DNA of 43,155 bases from DAIRDK01 sp035403225 (GCA_035403225.1 DAONET010000020.1:1-43155), one strand, 5' to 3'. Positions 23,695 to 32,381 are shown, counted from the stretch's first letter. Translations and numbers: made by a program. The notes: generated from the letters alone by a model not told the origin.

Positions 23695-24621
23695 CTATTT
23701 TCCGGAGACAAACCGGATGTTCCTCATCAGTTTTTCATAGCCTATCCGTTTCACGGGAGTATGATGAAAGAGGGTCTTGAACTGTTCCGGTGTCAGGGAG
23801 TCCCAGTCGTGCTTGCGCAGGAACATCAGGTCCTGTGAAGGAGCGCAATCGGGGTTGTCTTTGATCAGTGGTTTCCGGTTGTAGGGGCACACCTCCTGGC
23901 AGAGGTCACAGCCATAGATACGGTCGTTGAATTTCTCCCGGAGGTCCGCCGGCAGCTCTTCTTTCGACTCGATGGTTTGATAGGCGATACACTTCAGGGG
24001 ATTCAACACGTGCGGGGCTTCGAGGGCTCCGGTAGGGCAGGCGTTCAGGCAACGATCACAGGCGCCACAGCGGTCCTGACCGGGATTATCCCAGGCTGTT
24101 TCGAGGTCAGTGAGGATGATTCCGATGAAGAACCAGGAGCCATGCTCCGGATTGATCAGCAGGGTGTTCTTCCCTCTCCATCCCAGGCCGCATTGCTGGG
24201 CCCATGCTTTTTCCATCAGCACCCCCGAGTCGACGAAAGAGCGGCAGAGAATCCCCGGGAATTCCTTTTCCATCTCACCGGTCATCGTGTCCAGCATGTC
24301 TTTGATCCGGACGTGGTAATCTTTTCCGACAGCATAGCGCGACAGGATGTAATTGTCTTCACGGGGAATCTGTCTCTCCGGGAAATAACCGGCCAACAGG
24401 GCGATGACTGTCCGGGACTCCGCCATGATCTGTCGTGGGTCCAGACGCCGGGAGTAGTCACGGTGCAGGTATTCCATCGAGCCCCAATGTTTTTTTTCGA
24501 TCCACCGGCGGTAGGGGTCGATTTCGGCCGACAGCACGGAGGCAGGGGCGAAGCCGCAATAGTCGAATCCGGCTTTTTCGGACAGGGTCCGGATGGTCTT
24601 TGATCGTTCTTCCGGGATCAT
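23695..24621 (-). CDS. queG: Epoxyqueuosine reductase
   Basis: QueG reduces epoxyqueuosine to queuosine in tRNA, the last step of the pathway, using cobalamin and two 4Fe-4S clusters. Length is 308 residues. The cluster motifs are CGACDRCLNACPTGAL and CDLCQEVCPYNRKPL, and the cobalamin-binding half has FVDSGVLMEKAWAQQCGLGWRGKNTLLI. It follows ruvB by 12 bases on the same strand, so the two are co-transcribed, a grouping with no clear functional reason. Like nrdJ, it makes the cell dependent on cobalamin. Confidence 0.95.
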   Translation of the reverse strand: MIPEERSKTIRTLSEKAGFDYCGFAPASVLSAEIDPYRRWIEKKHWGSMEYLHRDYSRRLDPRQIMAESRTVIALLAGYFPERQIPREDNYILSRYAVGKDYHVRIKDMLDTMTGEMEKEFPGILCRSFVDSGVLMEKAWAQQCGLGWRGKNTLLINPEHGSWFFIGIILTDLETAWDNPGQDRCGACDRCLNACPTGALEAPHVLNPLKCIAYQTIESKEELPADLREKFNDRIYGCDLCQEVCPYNRKPLIKDNPDCAPSQDLMFLRKHDWDSLTPEQFKTLFHHTPVKRIGYEKLMRNIRFVSGK

Positions 24622-24633
24622 GGGATGGGTATG

Positions 24634-25656
24634 TCAGAACAGGTTTTCCTGTGTCCCGGGTTTGAATTTTCCCAGGTGATGGTAAGCAAGTTGGGTTGCT
24701 TCGCGTCCGCGGGGAGTACGCATCAGATAACCTTCCTGGATGAGGAACGGTTCGTAGACTTCTTCGATGGTGCCGGGGTCTTCGGAGACGGCGGTGGCGA
24801 TGGTGGTGAGACCGACAGGGCCACCCCGGAATTTCTCGATGATGGTAGAGAGGATGCGGTTATCCATCTCGTCGAGGCCGTGTTTATCGACATTCAGGGC
24901 GGTAAGCGCATACTGGCTTATTTCCAGGTCGATGGTTCCGTTCCCTTTGATCTGGGCGAAGTCGCGTACCCGGCGGAGGAGCAGGTTGGCGATACGGGGT
25001 GTGCCACGGCTCCGGCGGGCGATCTCGGCTGCGGCTTTGGCGTCGATAGGTACATTGAGGATTTCTGCCGAGCGATGGATGATCATTTGCAGTACATTGG
25101 CCGGGTAGTATGAAAGCCGCGCGTTGATGCCGAAACGCGACCGTAACGGGGCGGTCAGCAATCCCGAACGCGTAGTGGCCCCGATGAGGGTGAACGGGTT
25201 GAGCTTGATCTGGATGCTGCGGGCATTGGGACCCGTCTCGATCATGATGTCGATCCGGTAATCTTCCATGGCCGAATAGAGATATTCTTCCACCACGGGA
25301 CTGAGCCGGTGTATCTCGTCAATGAAAATGACATCGAACGGCTCGAGGTTGGTAAGCAGTCCGGCCAGGTCGCCCGGCTTATCGAGGACCGGCCCTGAGG
25401 TGATCCGGATGTTGACACCCAGCTCGTTGGCGATGATGTGGGCCAGCGTCGTTTTCCCGAGACCCGGTGGGCCATGGAGCAGGACATGATCGAGCGACTC
25501 TTCCCGCTGCCGGGCAGCCTTGACGAACACTTTCAGGTTTTCGACAATGGCGTCCTGACCCGAGAATTCTTGGAAATCGGAAGGACGGAGAACCCGTTCG
25601 ATCTCTTTCTCTGCCGGAGAGAGGTTCGCGCTGCTGGCATCCAGGTTGTCATTCAT
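24634..25656 (-). CDS. ruvB: Holliday junction branch-migration helicase RuvB
   Basis: RuvB is the hexameric ATPase that, with RuvA, drives branch migration of Holliday junctions during recombination repair. The 340-residue protein has Walker A HGPPGLGKTT at 61-70, Walker B DEIHR at 113-117, the sensor segment GATTRSGLLTAPLRSRFG and a C-terminal winged helix with GGPVGLTTIATAVSEDPGTIEEVYEPFL. It is complete. Its promoter at 25695-25702 is divergent from that of the sigma-factor operon. ruvA and ruvC are not in the window. Confidence 0.97.
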   Translation of the reverse strand: MNDNLDASSANLSPAEKEIERVLRPSDFQEFSGQDAIVENLKVFVKAARQREESLDHVLLHGPPGLGKTTLAHIIANELGVNIRITSGPVLDKPGDLAGLLTNLEPFDVIFIDEIHRLSPVVEEYLYSAMEDYRIDIMIETGPNARSIQIKLNPFTLIGATTRSGLLTAPLRSRFGINARLSYYPANVLQMIIHRSAEILNVPIDAKAAAEIARRSRGTPRIANLLLRRVRDFAQIKGNGTIDLEISQYALTALNVDKHGLDEMDNRILSTIIEKFRGGPVGLTTIATAVSEDPGTIEEVYEPFLIQEGYLMRTPRGREATQLAYHHLGKFKPGTQENLF

Positions 25657-25694
25657 GTTTTTGCATTGTTAAGCGGAAGGCCGTTGTCTCCTTA

Positions 25695-25702
25695 CAAAAG
25701 TA
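25695..25702 (-). promoter_or_regulatory. -7 element of the ruvB-queG promoter
   Basis: TACTTTTG on the minus strand, 39 bases before the ruvB start. It lies back to back with the sigma-operon promoter. Confidence 0.45.
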
Positions 25703-25727
25703 ACGAATAAAAAAATAGTAAAAATAG

Positions 25728-25735
25728 TATCTTTG
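25728..25735 (+). promoter_or_regulatory. -7 element of the sigma-factor operon
   Basis: TATCTTTG fits the housekeeping consensus; the leader of about 67 bases contains a 6-bp TCCGTG/CACGGA hairpin. No ECF-type -35 element was recognised, so basal transcription is probably by the main sigma factor. Confidence 0.45.
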
Positions 25736-25807
25736 GCCTACCATGAAAATGAAAGGGTCCGTGCAACTTTTTCACGGAACCATAATCTCTATTATACTGA
25801 TGAATAG

Positions 25808-26371
25808 ATGCTGAACGAGGCCGAGCTTATTAAAGAGTGTATCCGCCACCAACGAAGTGCGCAATATGCCCTCTATGAGCGGTATTCCCCAGTCATGCTC
25901 ACGGTATGCATGAGATACTCCAAAAACTTAGAGGAAGCGGAGGATCTTTTGCAGGAAGGATTTCTGAAGGTCTTTGATAAGATTGCCACGTTCAGGGGAC
26001 AGGGATCGTTGGAAGGGTGGATACGGCGTATCATGATCAACCATGCGCTGAATGCCCTCAAAGCCAAAAAACTGGTATTTCTGGATGAAGATCCTCAGCG
26101 GATGAGCGAATTTCTTCCTGATGACCCTCCCGACAAAGAAGAGGAGCTTTATCCTCCGGAGATGATGATGAAGGCGGTTCAGGAGTTGCCCGAAGGATAC
26201 CGTATCGTTTTCAATCTGTACGTGTTCGAAGAGCTCAGTCATAAAGAGATCGCCGACACCCTGAATATTTCCGAGAACACCTCCAAGTCGCAACTTTCGA
26301 GGGCGAGGAGGCATCTGCGGAATAACCTGGTAAACCGGATCAAAGATGAACAGAACAGGGCTATAAAATGA
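25808..26371 (+). CDS. ECF RNA polymerase sigma factor
   Basis: This 187-residue extracytoplasmic-function sigma factor has region 2 (YALYERYSPVMLTVCMRYSKNLEEAEDLLQEGFLKVF, then GSLEGWIRRIMINHALNAL) and region 4 (LPEGYRIVFNLYVFEELSHKEIADTLNISENTSKSQLSRARRHLR). A linker rich in Asp and Pro separates them. The stop overlaps the next start as ATGA, so the downstream membrane protein is made in step with it and is the likely anti-sigma factor. The operon continues into a T9SS cargo gene. Confidence 0.93.
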   Translation: MLNEAELIKECIRHQRSAQYALYERYSPVMLTVCMRYSKNLEEAEDLLQEGFLKVFDKIATFRGQGSLEGWIRRIMINHALNALKAKKLVFLDEDPQRMSEFLPDDPPDKEEELYPPEMMMKAVQELPEGYRIVFNLYVFEELSHKEIADTLNISENTSKSQLSRARRHLRNNLVNRIKDEQNRAIK

Positions 26372-27741
26372 GTGAAGAAAAAAACAGAGAACAGGAAAAC
26401 CGGTACGACGACCTTTACCGGCGATCGCTCGGGGACATGAAGACCGAGCCTTCCGCCCGTGTATGGAAGCGTATGAACCGTAAGCTGCTTTGGAAGGAGT
26501 TGCTGAGGTTCAATTTTTCCAACCTCCCCGGCTACATGTGGTGGTTAATGACGTTGATGGCGGTGTTCATCGGCGCAGGGACTATCTGGTTAGCTCAGGA
26601 AGAGCCGGAAACTGCCATTATGCCTCCGGCAACCCTGAGTACCGGAAACCTCACCCCTTCCACTTCCGTACCTCAGCCTTCTGTTGCAACGGCTGAACCT
26701 TCCACCCCTGTTGCTTCTGCTGAGCCTTCCACGCCTGCTTCTCCGGCCACTGTCAGGGTGACTCCGGTTGCTCCGGTTTCAGCCCCGGCTCCGGTGAAAG
26801 AGGTTGCCAAACCCTCGCCGGCGAGGGCAGAGATCGCCCCGGTCCCGTCACCGTCCACGAAGGGGCCGGAACTTACGCTGACCCAGGAATGGTTGAGTCC
26901 GATGACGCTGCTCCCGGCCGGCATCAGTACCTTGTCATCTCAGCCTCTCAGCGGGATCCTTCTTCTGCCTTCCGACCGAAAAACAACGGCTGCAGCGATG
27001 CCTGAACCTGTTGCTTCCGTCAGGAAACCCCTCCCGAAAGCGTTCCGGGCAGGGATTAACATTACCCCTGATATTGTCTTTTATCAGAATAATTCCAGTT
27101 ACTTCAAATACAATTACACCTTCGATGCCGGCGCGCAGGTTGACCTTGGCCGGTTCTACGTCAGGAGCGGCGTGGGCATCACCTTCTCGAGCGATGTAGG
27201 CGACTATGCCGTCTCTGCCAACAAAAAGGACAGTGTGGGTTACTTCTATTCGGTGGTTTCATTCACCGAAGACCCGTCTGATCCCGGCAGGGCGCAATTC
27301 ACGACCATGGTTACGACGGTTTATGATACCAACCAATACGTGTACGACTACAGCACCCAGAACTCTTATACCTATCTGAACATCCCGCTGGTAGTCGGTT
27401 ATCGGGCCATCGATCGCCCAAGATGGTCGTTATCCGTTGACGGAGGCGGATTCTGGTCACGCCTGATCAGTCTTGATGAGCCTGAACCGGTATTTTACAT
27501 CCCGGAAGGACGGATTATCTCGGTTGAAAACAATACCCCGGGACATCGTAACAACAGCTTTGGTTTGATGGGGAGTGTTCGTTTTGAATACGTCTTTGCC
27601 AAACGGTTATCCCTGGTGATCGCTCCTACTTTCAAATACCATCTGAATGCATTGGACAACAAGAATATTTCCGGCGCCACCCAACCCTGGTCTATGGGAT
27701 TGAGTGCAGGGATCTGGTACCGGCTAAATTTAACCAAATAA
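26368..27741 (+). CDS. Likely dual-membrane-spanning anti-sigma factor with C-terminal beta-barrel
   Basis: This 457-residue protein has no signal peptide. Residues 1-55 are charged and probably cytoplasmic, where they could hold the sigma factor. One membrane helix lies at 56-76 (YMWWLMTLMAVFIGAGTIWLA). About 150 residues of Pro/Ala/Ser/Thr linker with a repeated AEPSTP follow. From about 225 the sequence has outer-membrane-barrel strands, with TYLNIPLVVGYR and a final SMGLSAGIWYRLNLTK. Stretched out, the linker could cross the periplasm. The layout matches the dual-membrane anti-sigma (Dma) proteins described, to my knowledge, in Bacteroides thetaiotaomicron. The function is inferred from layout and operon, not from any recognised N-terminal motif. 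Confidence 0.72.
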   Translation: MSEEKNREQENRYDDLYRRSLGDMKTEPSARVWKRMNRKLLWKELLRFNFSNLPGYMWWLMTLMAVFIGAGTIWLAQEEPETAIMPPATLSTGNLTPSTSVPQPSVATAEPSTPVASAEPSTPASPATVRVTPVAPVSAPAPVKEVAKPSPARAEIAPVPSPSTKGPELTLTQEWLSPMTLLPAGISTLSSQPLSGILLLPSDRKTTAAAMPEPVASVRKPLPKAFRAGINITPDIVFYQNNSSYFKYNYTFDAGAQVDLGRFYVRSGVGITFSSDVGDYAVSANKKDSVGYFYSVVSFTEDPSDPGRAQFTTMVTTVYDTNQYVYDYSTQNSYTYLNIPLVVGYRAIDRPRWSLSVDGGGFWSRLISLDEPEPVFYIPEGRIISVENNTPGHRNNSFGLMGSVRFEYVFAKRLSLVIAPTFKYHLNALDNKNISGATQPWSMGLSAGIWYRLNLTK

Positions 27742-27743
27742 CC

Positions 27744-29024
27744 ATGCGCAGTATCGTCAAATACCTGTTTATGCTGGCCGCCGTCATCCTCCCGGTAACC
27801 CTCATGGCCCAACAGGCCGGGAAAGGCGCTTTTTCCACCGTTCCCGACGGCCCTGTCACCTGTGAAGCCGGTTTTACCTATGAGCAGGATCTCACCGACC
27901 CGTTGATATGTAATTTTTATGATCAGTCGGTTGGCGACATTTCGGATTATTTTTGGGATTTTGGAGATGGATCGACGGCCACCGGGCAGGTCCTTTCACA
28001 TGCTTTTCCGGTTGTCGGGACCTATAACGTCTGTCTGACGATCTCGAACAGCGACACGGCTGATTTCTGTTCCGACAGCATCTGCATGACCATCAACCTG
28101 GATCCGGAATCATATCACTTGCTCGGGGGACTTCTTTACGCCGGAGATTTTCCGATCAATAATCCAAACGGCAATGGCGATATGGGTTTTGCATACCTGT
28201 ACCGGGTTCTGGAATCCGGTATTTGTCCGGTCGATACGGTCTATTTTGACACCTTGGGGTATTACTACTTTGTCGATGTCCCTTCGGGCGATTACCTGAT
28301 CAAATCGGGGTTGAAAACCAACTCTAATCATTATCTCAAGTACCTCCCTGCCTATTATGGTGGTACGACGCAATGGAACGAAGCAGATACCATTCATTTA
28401 TCGGCCAATATTTTCCTGGCAGACATTCATATGCGTTCGTTGCCTGTTCTGGCGACCGGAAATAACGTGATCAAGGGCTATGTGATTGCGGATGATAAAC
28501 CGGGACTGACCGGCAGGACCGGGGATTGCGAAGTCATCTTGTGCGATTCGACGGGAAAACCGTTGAGATATTCTTATACGAACCCCTCCGGATCCTTCCG
28601 GTTCAATCAGATACCCGAAGGGAAGTACCTGGTGAAAGCAGAGCAGACAGGCATGTATACCGATGTGGTTCCGATCACGCTGGATGCGATTAACCCGGCC
28701 AACGACAGTGTGGAAATACAGTTGCATTACACACCGCAATCGTTGGAAACCCTGCTGACGGGTGATTCCCTGAAACTTACCCTTTACCCGAATCCGGTCA
28801 CCAGTCAGCTGAATATGGCCTTTTCGTCAGCGATGTCGCTGGACATTCAATACACCCTGGTCAATACCCTGGGGGAATGGGTCTTCAGCCGGAGGGCCAA
28901 GCTGCCTGCAGGGAATTCGTATGAGTCTGTGGACGTGTCGGCCTGTAGTCCCGGATTATATTTTCTGATTTGTAAAGAAATGAATACAGGCAGAAAAATT
29001 TCGTCGGTGGTTGTGATTCAGTAA
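27744..29024 (+). CDS. T9SS-exported protein with PKD domain
   Basis: The 426-residue protein starts with a signal peptide (to about 22, VTLMAQ). A PKD domain follows at about 38-115 (YFWDFGDGSTATGQVLSHAF, GTYNVCLTI), then carboxypeptidase-like beta-sandwich segments (about 125-205 and 235-330, the latter with GSFRFNQIPEGKYLVKAEQTG). It ends in a T9SS type A sorting domain (LTLYPNPVTSQLNMAF, SPGLYFLICKE). It should be secreted or surface-bound, perhaps as an adhesin or structural protein. It begins two bases after the anti-sigma-like gene, so it may be a structural output of that sigma system. Confidence 0.85.
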   Translation: MRSIVKYLFMLAAVILPVTLMAQQAGKGAFSTVPDGPVTCEAGFTYEQDLTDPLICNFYDQSVGDISDYFWDFGDGSTATGQVLSHAFPVVGTYNVCLTISNSDTADFCSDSICMTINLDPESYHLLGGLLYAGDFPINNPNGNGDMGFAYLYRVLESGICPVDTVYFDTLGYYYFVDVPSGDYLIKSGLKTNSNHYLKYLPAYYGGTTQWNEADTIHLSANIFLADIHMRSLPVLATGNNVIKGYVIADDKPGLTGRTGDCEVILCDSTGKPLRYSYTNPSGSFRFNQIPEGKYLVKAEQTGMYTDVVPITLDAINPANDSVEIQLHYTPQSLETLLTGDSLKLTLYPNPVTSQLNMAFSSAMSLDIQYTLVNTLGEWVFSRRAKLPAGNSYESVDVSACSPGLYFLICKEMNTGRKISSVVVIQ

Positions 29025-29080
29025 TATATCCAAAACTGCGTAGTTTCAATAGCAATATAATTGCAGGGTCTCCTTGCCTT

Positions 29081-29114
29081 TTTGTAACTTTTGTTTGGAT
29101 TTTGTTTATTTTTA
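29081..29114 (+). promoter_or_regulatory. Weak promoter candidate before the first usp gene
   Basis: TTTG at 29081-29084 and TATTTTTA at 29107-29114 are 22 bases apart, slightly long, with the last base off consensus. It precedes the ATG at 29139 by 24 bases. Confidence 0.3.
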
Positions 29115-29138
29115 CTAAAGGATTTAAAGACTACCGTT

Positions 29139-29981
29139 ATGCAGACAATTATCGTTGCTGTTGATTTTTCGAATGCCTCCATCCATGCGATCGAGTATTC
29201 GATACCTCTGGCGAATAAGCTGAAATCGGATATTATCCTGGTCTGGGTTGATAAAGTAAGCCCTATTGAGTCGGTTTATCCGGACACATCGGCTGAGAAC
29301 CGTAATGAAGCCAAGAGACGGTTTGAAGAGATCCATGCTGTATATAGTCCGCTAATGGGGAAGAACCTGAAGATGGAGTATAAACTACGCAAAGGGAAGA
29401 TATTCCATGAAATAGATGCGTTGGCAAAGAGTGTGAATGCCGGTCTGATCATCACCGGGTCTCACGGGATCTCTGGCTTCGAAGAATTTTGGATCGGCAG
29501 CAATGCCTTCAAGATCGTGGTCTCTTCCAGTTGCCCGGTTATCACGATCCGGCATGATTTTCCTATCCGGAAATCCATCAAACGGATCCTGCTGCCTATC
29601 GACAGCTCTCCGGAGACGATCCAGAAAGTACCTTTTGTGGCCGAGTTTGCGAAACTCTTTAAATCGGAGGTGCACGTGATCGGAACCCATTCCAGCCATC
29701 TCGCCTCCATCAGGCGACTGGCGGAGAAATATGTCCGGCAGTCGTGCGACTATCTGGCGTCCAAGGATGTCGCTTACGTGGAAGACAATATTGTATCGAC
29801 CGATATAACCAAAGATTTACTGCAATATGCCCGGAAAGAGAAGATCGACCTGATTGCCATGGTAACGGAACCGGAAACTCCCGTCAATATCATTCTCGGA
29901 CCTCATTCACAGCAACTTATCAACCATTCTCCCATTCCGGTACTCAGTATTCATCCTTCGGAAAAATCAAATTCGAAATAA
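29139..29981 (+). CDS. Tandem universal stress protein (UspA family), first copy
   Basis: From ATG 29139 the protein has 280 residues and two Usp domains in tandem: residues about 1-145 start with IIVAVDFSNASIHAIEYS and have LIITGSHGISGFEEFWIGSNAFKIVVSSSCPVITI; the second starts at about 150 with KRILLPIDSSPET and ends LGPHSQQLINHSPIPVLSI. The ATP-binding GxxG-type loop is present in the first half (GSHGISG...GS). Usp proteins aid survival under starvation and respiratory stress. A frame from 29091 would add 16 poorly fitting residues. It is the first gene of a three-gene operon with a SPOR protein and another Usp. Confidence 0.9.
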   Translation: MQTIIVAVDFSNASIHAIEYSIPLANKLKSDIILVWVDKVSPIESVYPDTSAENRNEAKRRFEEIHAVYSPLMGKNLKMEYKLRKGKIFHEIDALAKSVNAGLIITGSHGISGFEEFWIGSNAFKIVVSSSCPVITIRHDFPIRKSIKRILLPIDSSPETIQKVPFVAEFAKLFKSEVHVIGTHSSHLASIRRLAEKYVRQSCDYLASKDVAYVEDNIVSTDITKDLLQYARKEKIDLIAMVTEPETPVNIILGPHSQQLINHSPIPVLSIHPSEKSNSK

Positions 29982-29991
29982 TAAATTGATA

Positions 29992-30405
29992 ATGAGTCGG
30001 TTAATCCTAAATATGTTTTTCCTGTTGACCCTGATCACCTCCGGTTTTCAGGCATATGCACAGCAGGGAGGCGAAACGGTGATCCGTGATGCAGCCCTTG
30101 ACAGGTTGGTGGAAAAACATATCCGGTACAATGAAAAGATATCGGGCATCTCAGGGTACCGTATCCAGATTTTCTTCGACTCCGGGACCAATTCTAAACC
30201 CCGCGGACAATCGGTGTACGAAGCCTTTTCGGCCCGGTATCCGGAAGTCCCTGCGTATCTTACCTTCAAATCCCCCAACTATAAAGTCAGGGTTGGTGAT
30301 TTCCGTTCCCGGCTGGATGCCGTCAGGTTCCTCCAGGAGGTTTTACCTGATTACCCTGGCGCTTACGTTGTTAAAGATCAGATCCATTTACCAAAAGCAT
30401 ATTAA
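29992..30405 (+). CDS. Exported SPOR-domain-like protein
   Basis: The 137-residue protein has a signal peptide to about 23 (LITSGFQAYA). A SPOR-like domain covers about 50-130: GYRIQIFFDSGTN, a helix with YEAFSARYPEVPAYLTF, then SPNYKVRVGDFRSRLDAVRFLQEVLPDYPGAYVV. SPOR domains bind denuded peptidoglycan, so this may mark division sites or cell-wall damage in the periplasm. I start it at ATG 29992, since the codon at 29986 is TTG. It sits between two Usp genes with gaps of 10 and 11 bases. Confidence 0.82.
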   Translation: MSRLILNMFFLLTLITSGFQAYAQQGGETVIRDAALDRLVEKHIRYNEKISGISGYRIQIFFDSGTNSKPRGQSVYEAFSARYPEVPAYLTFKSPNYKVRVGDFRSRLDAVRFLQEVLPDYPGAYVVKDQIHLPKAY

Positions 30406-30416
30406 CCCTCACAGCC

Positions 30417-31265
30417 ATGAAAAAGATACTAGCAGCCATCGATTTCTCCGATTGTTCGATCAACGCATTCAAACATGCCCTGTCGATCGCGAAAATAACC
30501 AAGTCGGATGTTGAGATGATCTGGGTTGGCAAACCGGCCGCCCAAAAGGATAAGTTCATCGATGACCCTTCCGATATGTCCAAAGAGGCTAAAGCACAGC
30601 TGGAAGCGATGATAACCAAATACCAGCCGGAACTTCCCGAGACAAAACTCACCTTTAAGATCCGTAAAGGGAAAGTTTATAAAGAAATTGCCGATGAAGC
30701 CAAAGCCCTGAAAGCATTTTTGGTAGTATGCGGCACTCATGGAGCGTCAGGGTTTGAAAAATTCTGGGCAGGAAGCAATGCGAACCGGATCGTTTCCTCC
30801 TGCGATTGCCCGGTCATCACCATCCGCGCGGGGATCAACATCCAGCGGTCGCTGGAGCGGATTGTTCTCCCGATCGACAGCTCTCCCGAAACGCGGCAAA
30901 AAGCCACGTTTACCGGCTTTCTGGCTAAGGCCCACGGAGCAGAGATCCATGTGCTGAAGGTATACACCTCGAAAGGGAAAGTCCTGCGGGGAGATGTGGA
31001 TTTCTTTGCCGGACAGGTATCACGTTATCTGGAGCAGGAACAGATTCCCTTTATCGTCACGACGGTGGAAGCGGAAAATCTTTCCGATGCCACGATTGCC
31101 TATGCCGAAAAAGTGGATGCCAACCTGATTGCCATCATGACCGATCAGGAAAGCGCTGCTTCCAATATCTGGATGGGGCCTTATGCCCAGCAAACCGTGA
31201 ACCATTCACCAGTCCCTGTCCTGAGTATCCATTCCAGGGAACTGATGACGATCATGACCAGTTAA
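30417..31265 (+). CDS. Tandem universal stress protein (UspA family), second copy
   Basis: This 282-residue protein is a paralogue of the one at 29139 with the same two-domain build: KKILAAIDFSDCSINAFKHAL at the start, VVCGTHGASGFEKFWAGSNANRIVSSCDCPVITI to close domain one, LERIVLPIDSSPETRQKATF to open domain two, and GPYAQQTVNHSPVPVLSIHS at the end. Shared motifs at equivalent places show a gene duplication within the operon, with the SPOR gene between the copies. It ends 14 bases from the convergent aldolase gene. Confidence 0.9.
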   Translation: MKKILAAIDFSDCSINAFKHALSIAKITKSDVEMIWVGKPAAQKDKFIDDPSDMSKEAKAQLEAMITKYQPELPETKLTFKIRKGKVYKEIADEAKALKAFLVVCGTHGASGFEKFWAGSNANRIVSSCDCPVITIRAGINIQRSLERIVLPIDSSPETRQKATFTGFLAKAHGAEIHVLKVYTSKGKVLRGDVDFFAGQVSRYLEQEQIPFIVTTVEAENLSDATIAYAEKVDANLIAIMTDQESAASNIWMGPYAQQTVNHSPVPVLSIHSRELMTIMTS

Positions 31266-31279
31266 TCAGCAGACGGGAT

Positions 31280-32359
31280 TTAATACCTGTCGAGACAATT
31301 CAGATCCGAGAACGCTGTTTTCAGTCGTTCCACGATCGATTTTTCACCATCGCGTAACCAGGCACGCGGATCATAGAATTTTTTATTGGGTTTTTCTTCC
31401 CCTTCCGGATTTCCGATCTGACCTTGCAGGTAGGCTTCGTTTTTCTTGTAGTACTTCATCACACCTTCCCAGAACGCCCACTGTGTATCGGTATCGATGT
31501 TCATTTTCACCACGCCGTAGGAGATGGCTTCGCGGATCTTTTCCGGTTCCGATCCCGAACCGCCGTGGAACACGAAGTTGACCGGGTTGGCAGCCGTGTT
31601 GAATTTTTGCTGAATATAGATTTGTGAGTTGTGCAGGATGATGGGTTCCAGCTTGACATTACCTGGTTTGTATACGCCGTGGACATTGCCAAAAGAAGCG
31701 GCAATGGTGAAATGAGGACTGATAGCGGAGAGCGCTTCGTAAGCCATGGCCACATGTTCGGGTTGGGTATAGAGGCGTGAGCTGTCGATGCCCGTGTTGT
31801 CCACTCCGTCTTCTTCGCCGCCGGTGACGCCGAGTTCAATCTCGAGAGTCATCCCCATTTTACTCATGCGGGCGAGGTATCTTTTGCAGATTTCGATGTT
31901 CTCCAGGAGCGGTTCTTCCGATAAGTCGAGCATGTGGCTGCTGAAAAGAGGTTTCCCGTTTTTGGCATAGAAGGCTTCGCCGGCATCCAGCAGTCCGTCG
32001 ACCCAGGGAAGGAGTTTTTTCGCGGCGTGGTCGGTGTGGACGATAACCGGGATTCCGTATAAGTCGGCCATCTCGTGGATGTGTTTGGCACCGGAGATGG
32101 TTCCCCGGATGGCAGCGGTTTCATTTTCATTTTTCAGTGATTTACCACCAAAGAAAAGCCCGCCTCCATTGGAGAACTGGATAATCACCGGTGAATTGAC
32201 CGCTTTGGCAGCTTCCATGACAGCATTCACGCTGTCAGTACCCACAACATTGACGGCAGGTAATGCAAACTGATTGGCTTTCGCAATGCGGAAGATCTCA
32301 TGAACGGCATCGCCTGTTGCGACACCGGGAGCTACTTTATTCGATATTTTTTCTGACAT
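31280..32359 (-). CDS. fbaA: Class II fructose-bisphosphate aldolase
   Basis: The zinc enzyme cleaves fructose 1,6-bisphosphate to dihydroxyacetone phosphate and glyceraldehyde 3-phosphate in glycolysis, and runs in reverse for gluconeogenesis. The 359-residue length and motifs fit the E. coli-like class IIa: FALPAVNVVGTDSVNAVMEAA, the zinc-ligand and catalytic VHTDHAAKKLLPW, LEIELGVTGGEEDGVDN, SFGNVHGVYKPGNVKL and VFHGGSGSEPEKIREAISYGVVKMNIDTDTQWA. The gene has its own promoter (32382-32389) and appears to be a separate unit from xseAB. Confidence 0.96.
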   Translation of the reverse strand: MSEKISNKVAPGVATGDAVHEIFRIAKANQFALPAVNVVGTDSVNAVMEAAKAVNSPVIIQFSNGGGLFFGGKSLKNENETAAIRGTISGAKHIHEMADLYGIPVIVHTDHAAKKLLPWVDGLLDAGEAFYAKNGKPLFSSHMLDLSEEPLLENIEICKRYLARMSKMGMTLEIELGVTGGEEDGVDNTGIDSSRLYTQPEHVAMAYEALSAISPHFTIAASFGNVHGVYKPGNVKLEPIILHNSQIYIQQKFNTAANPVNFVFHGGSGSEPEKIREAISYGVVKMNIDTDTQWAFWEGVMKYYKKNEAYLQGQIGNPEGEEKPNKKFYDPRAWLRDGEKSIVERLKTAFSDLNCLDRY

Positions 32360-32381
32360 AAGACAAAGGATTAGGACTTAT

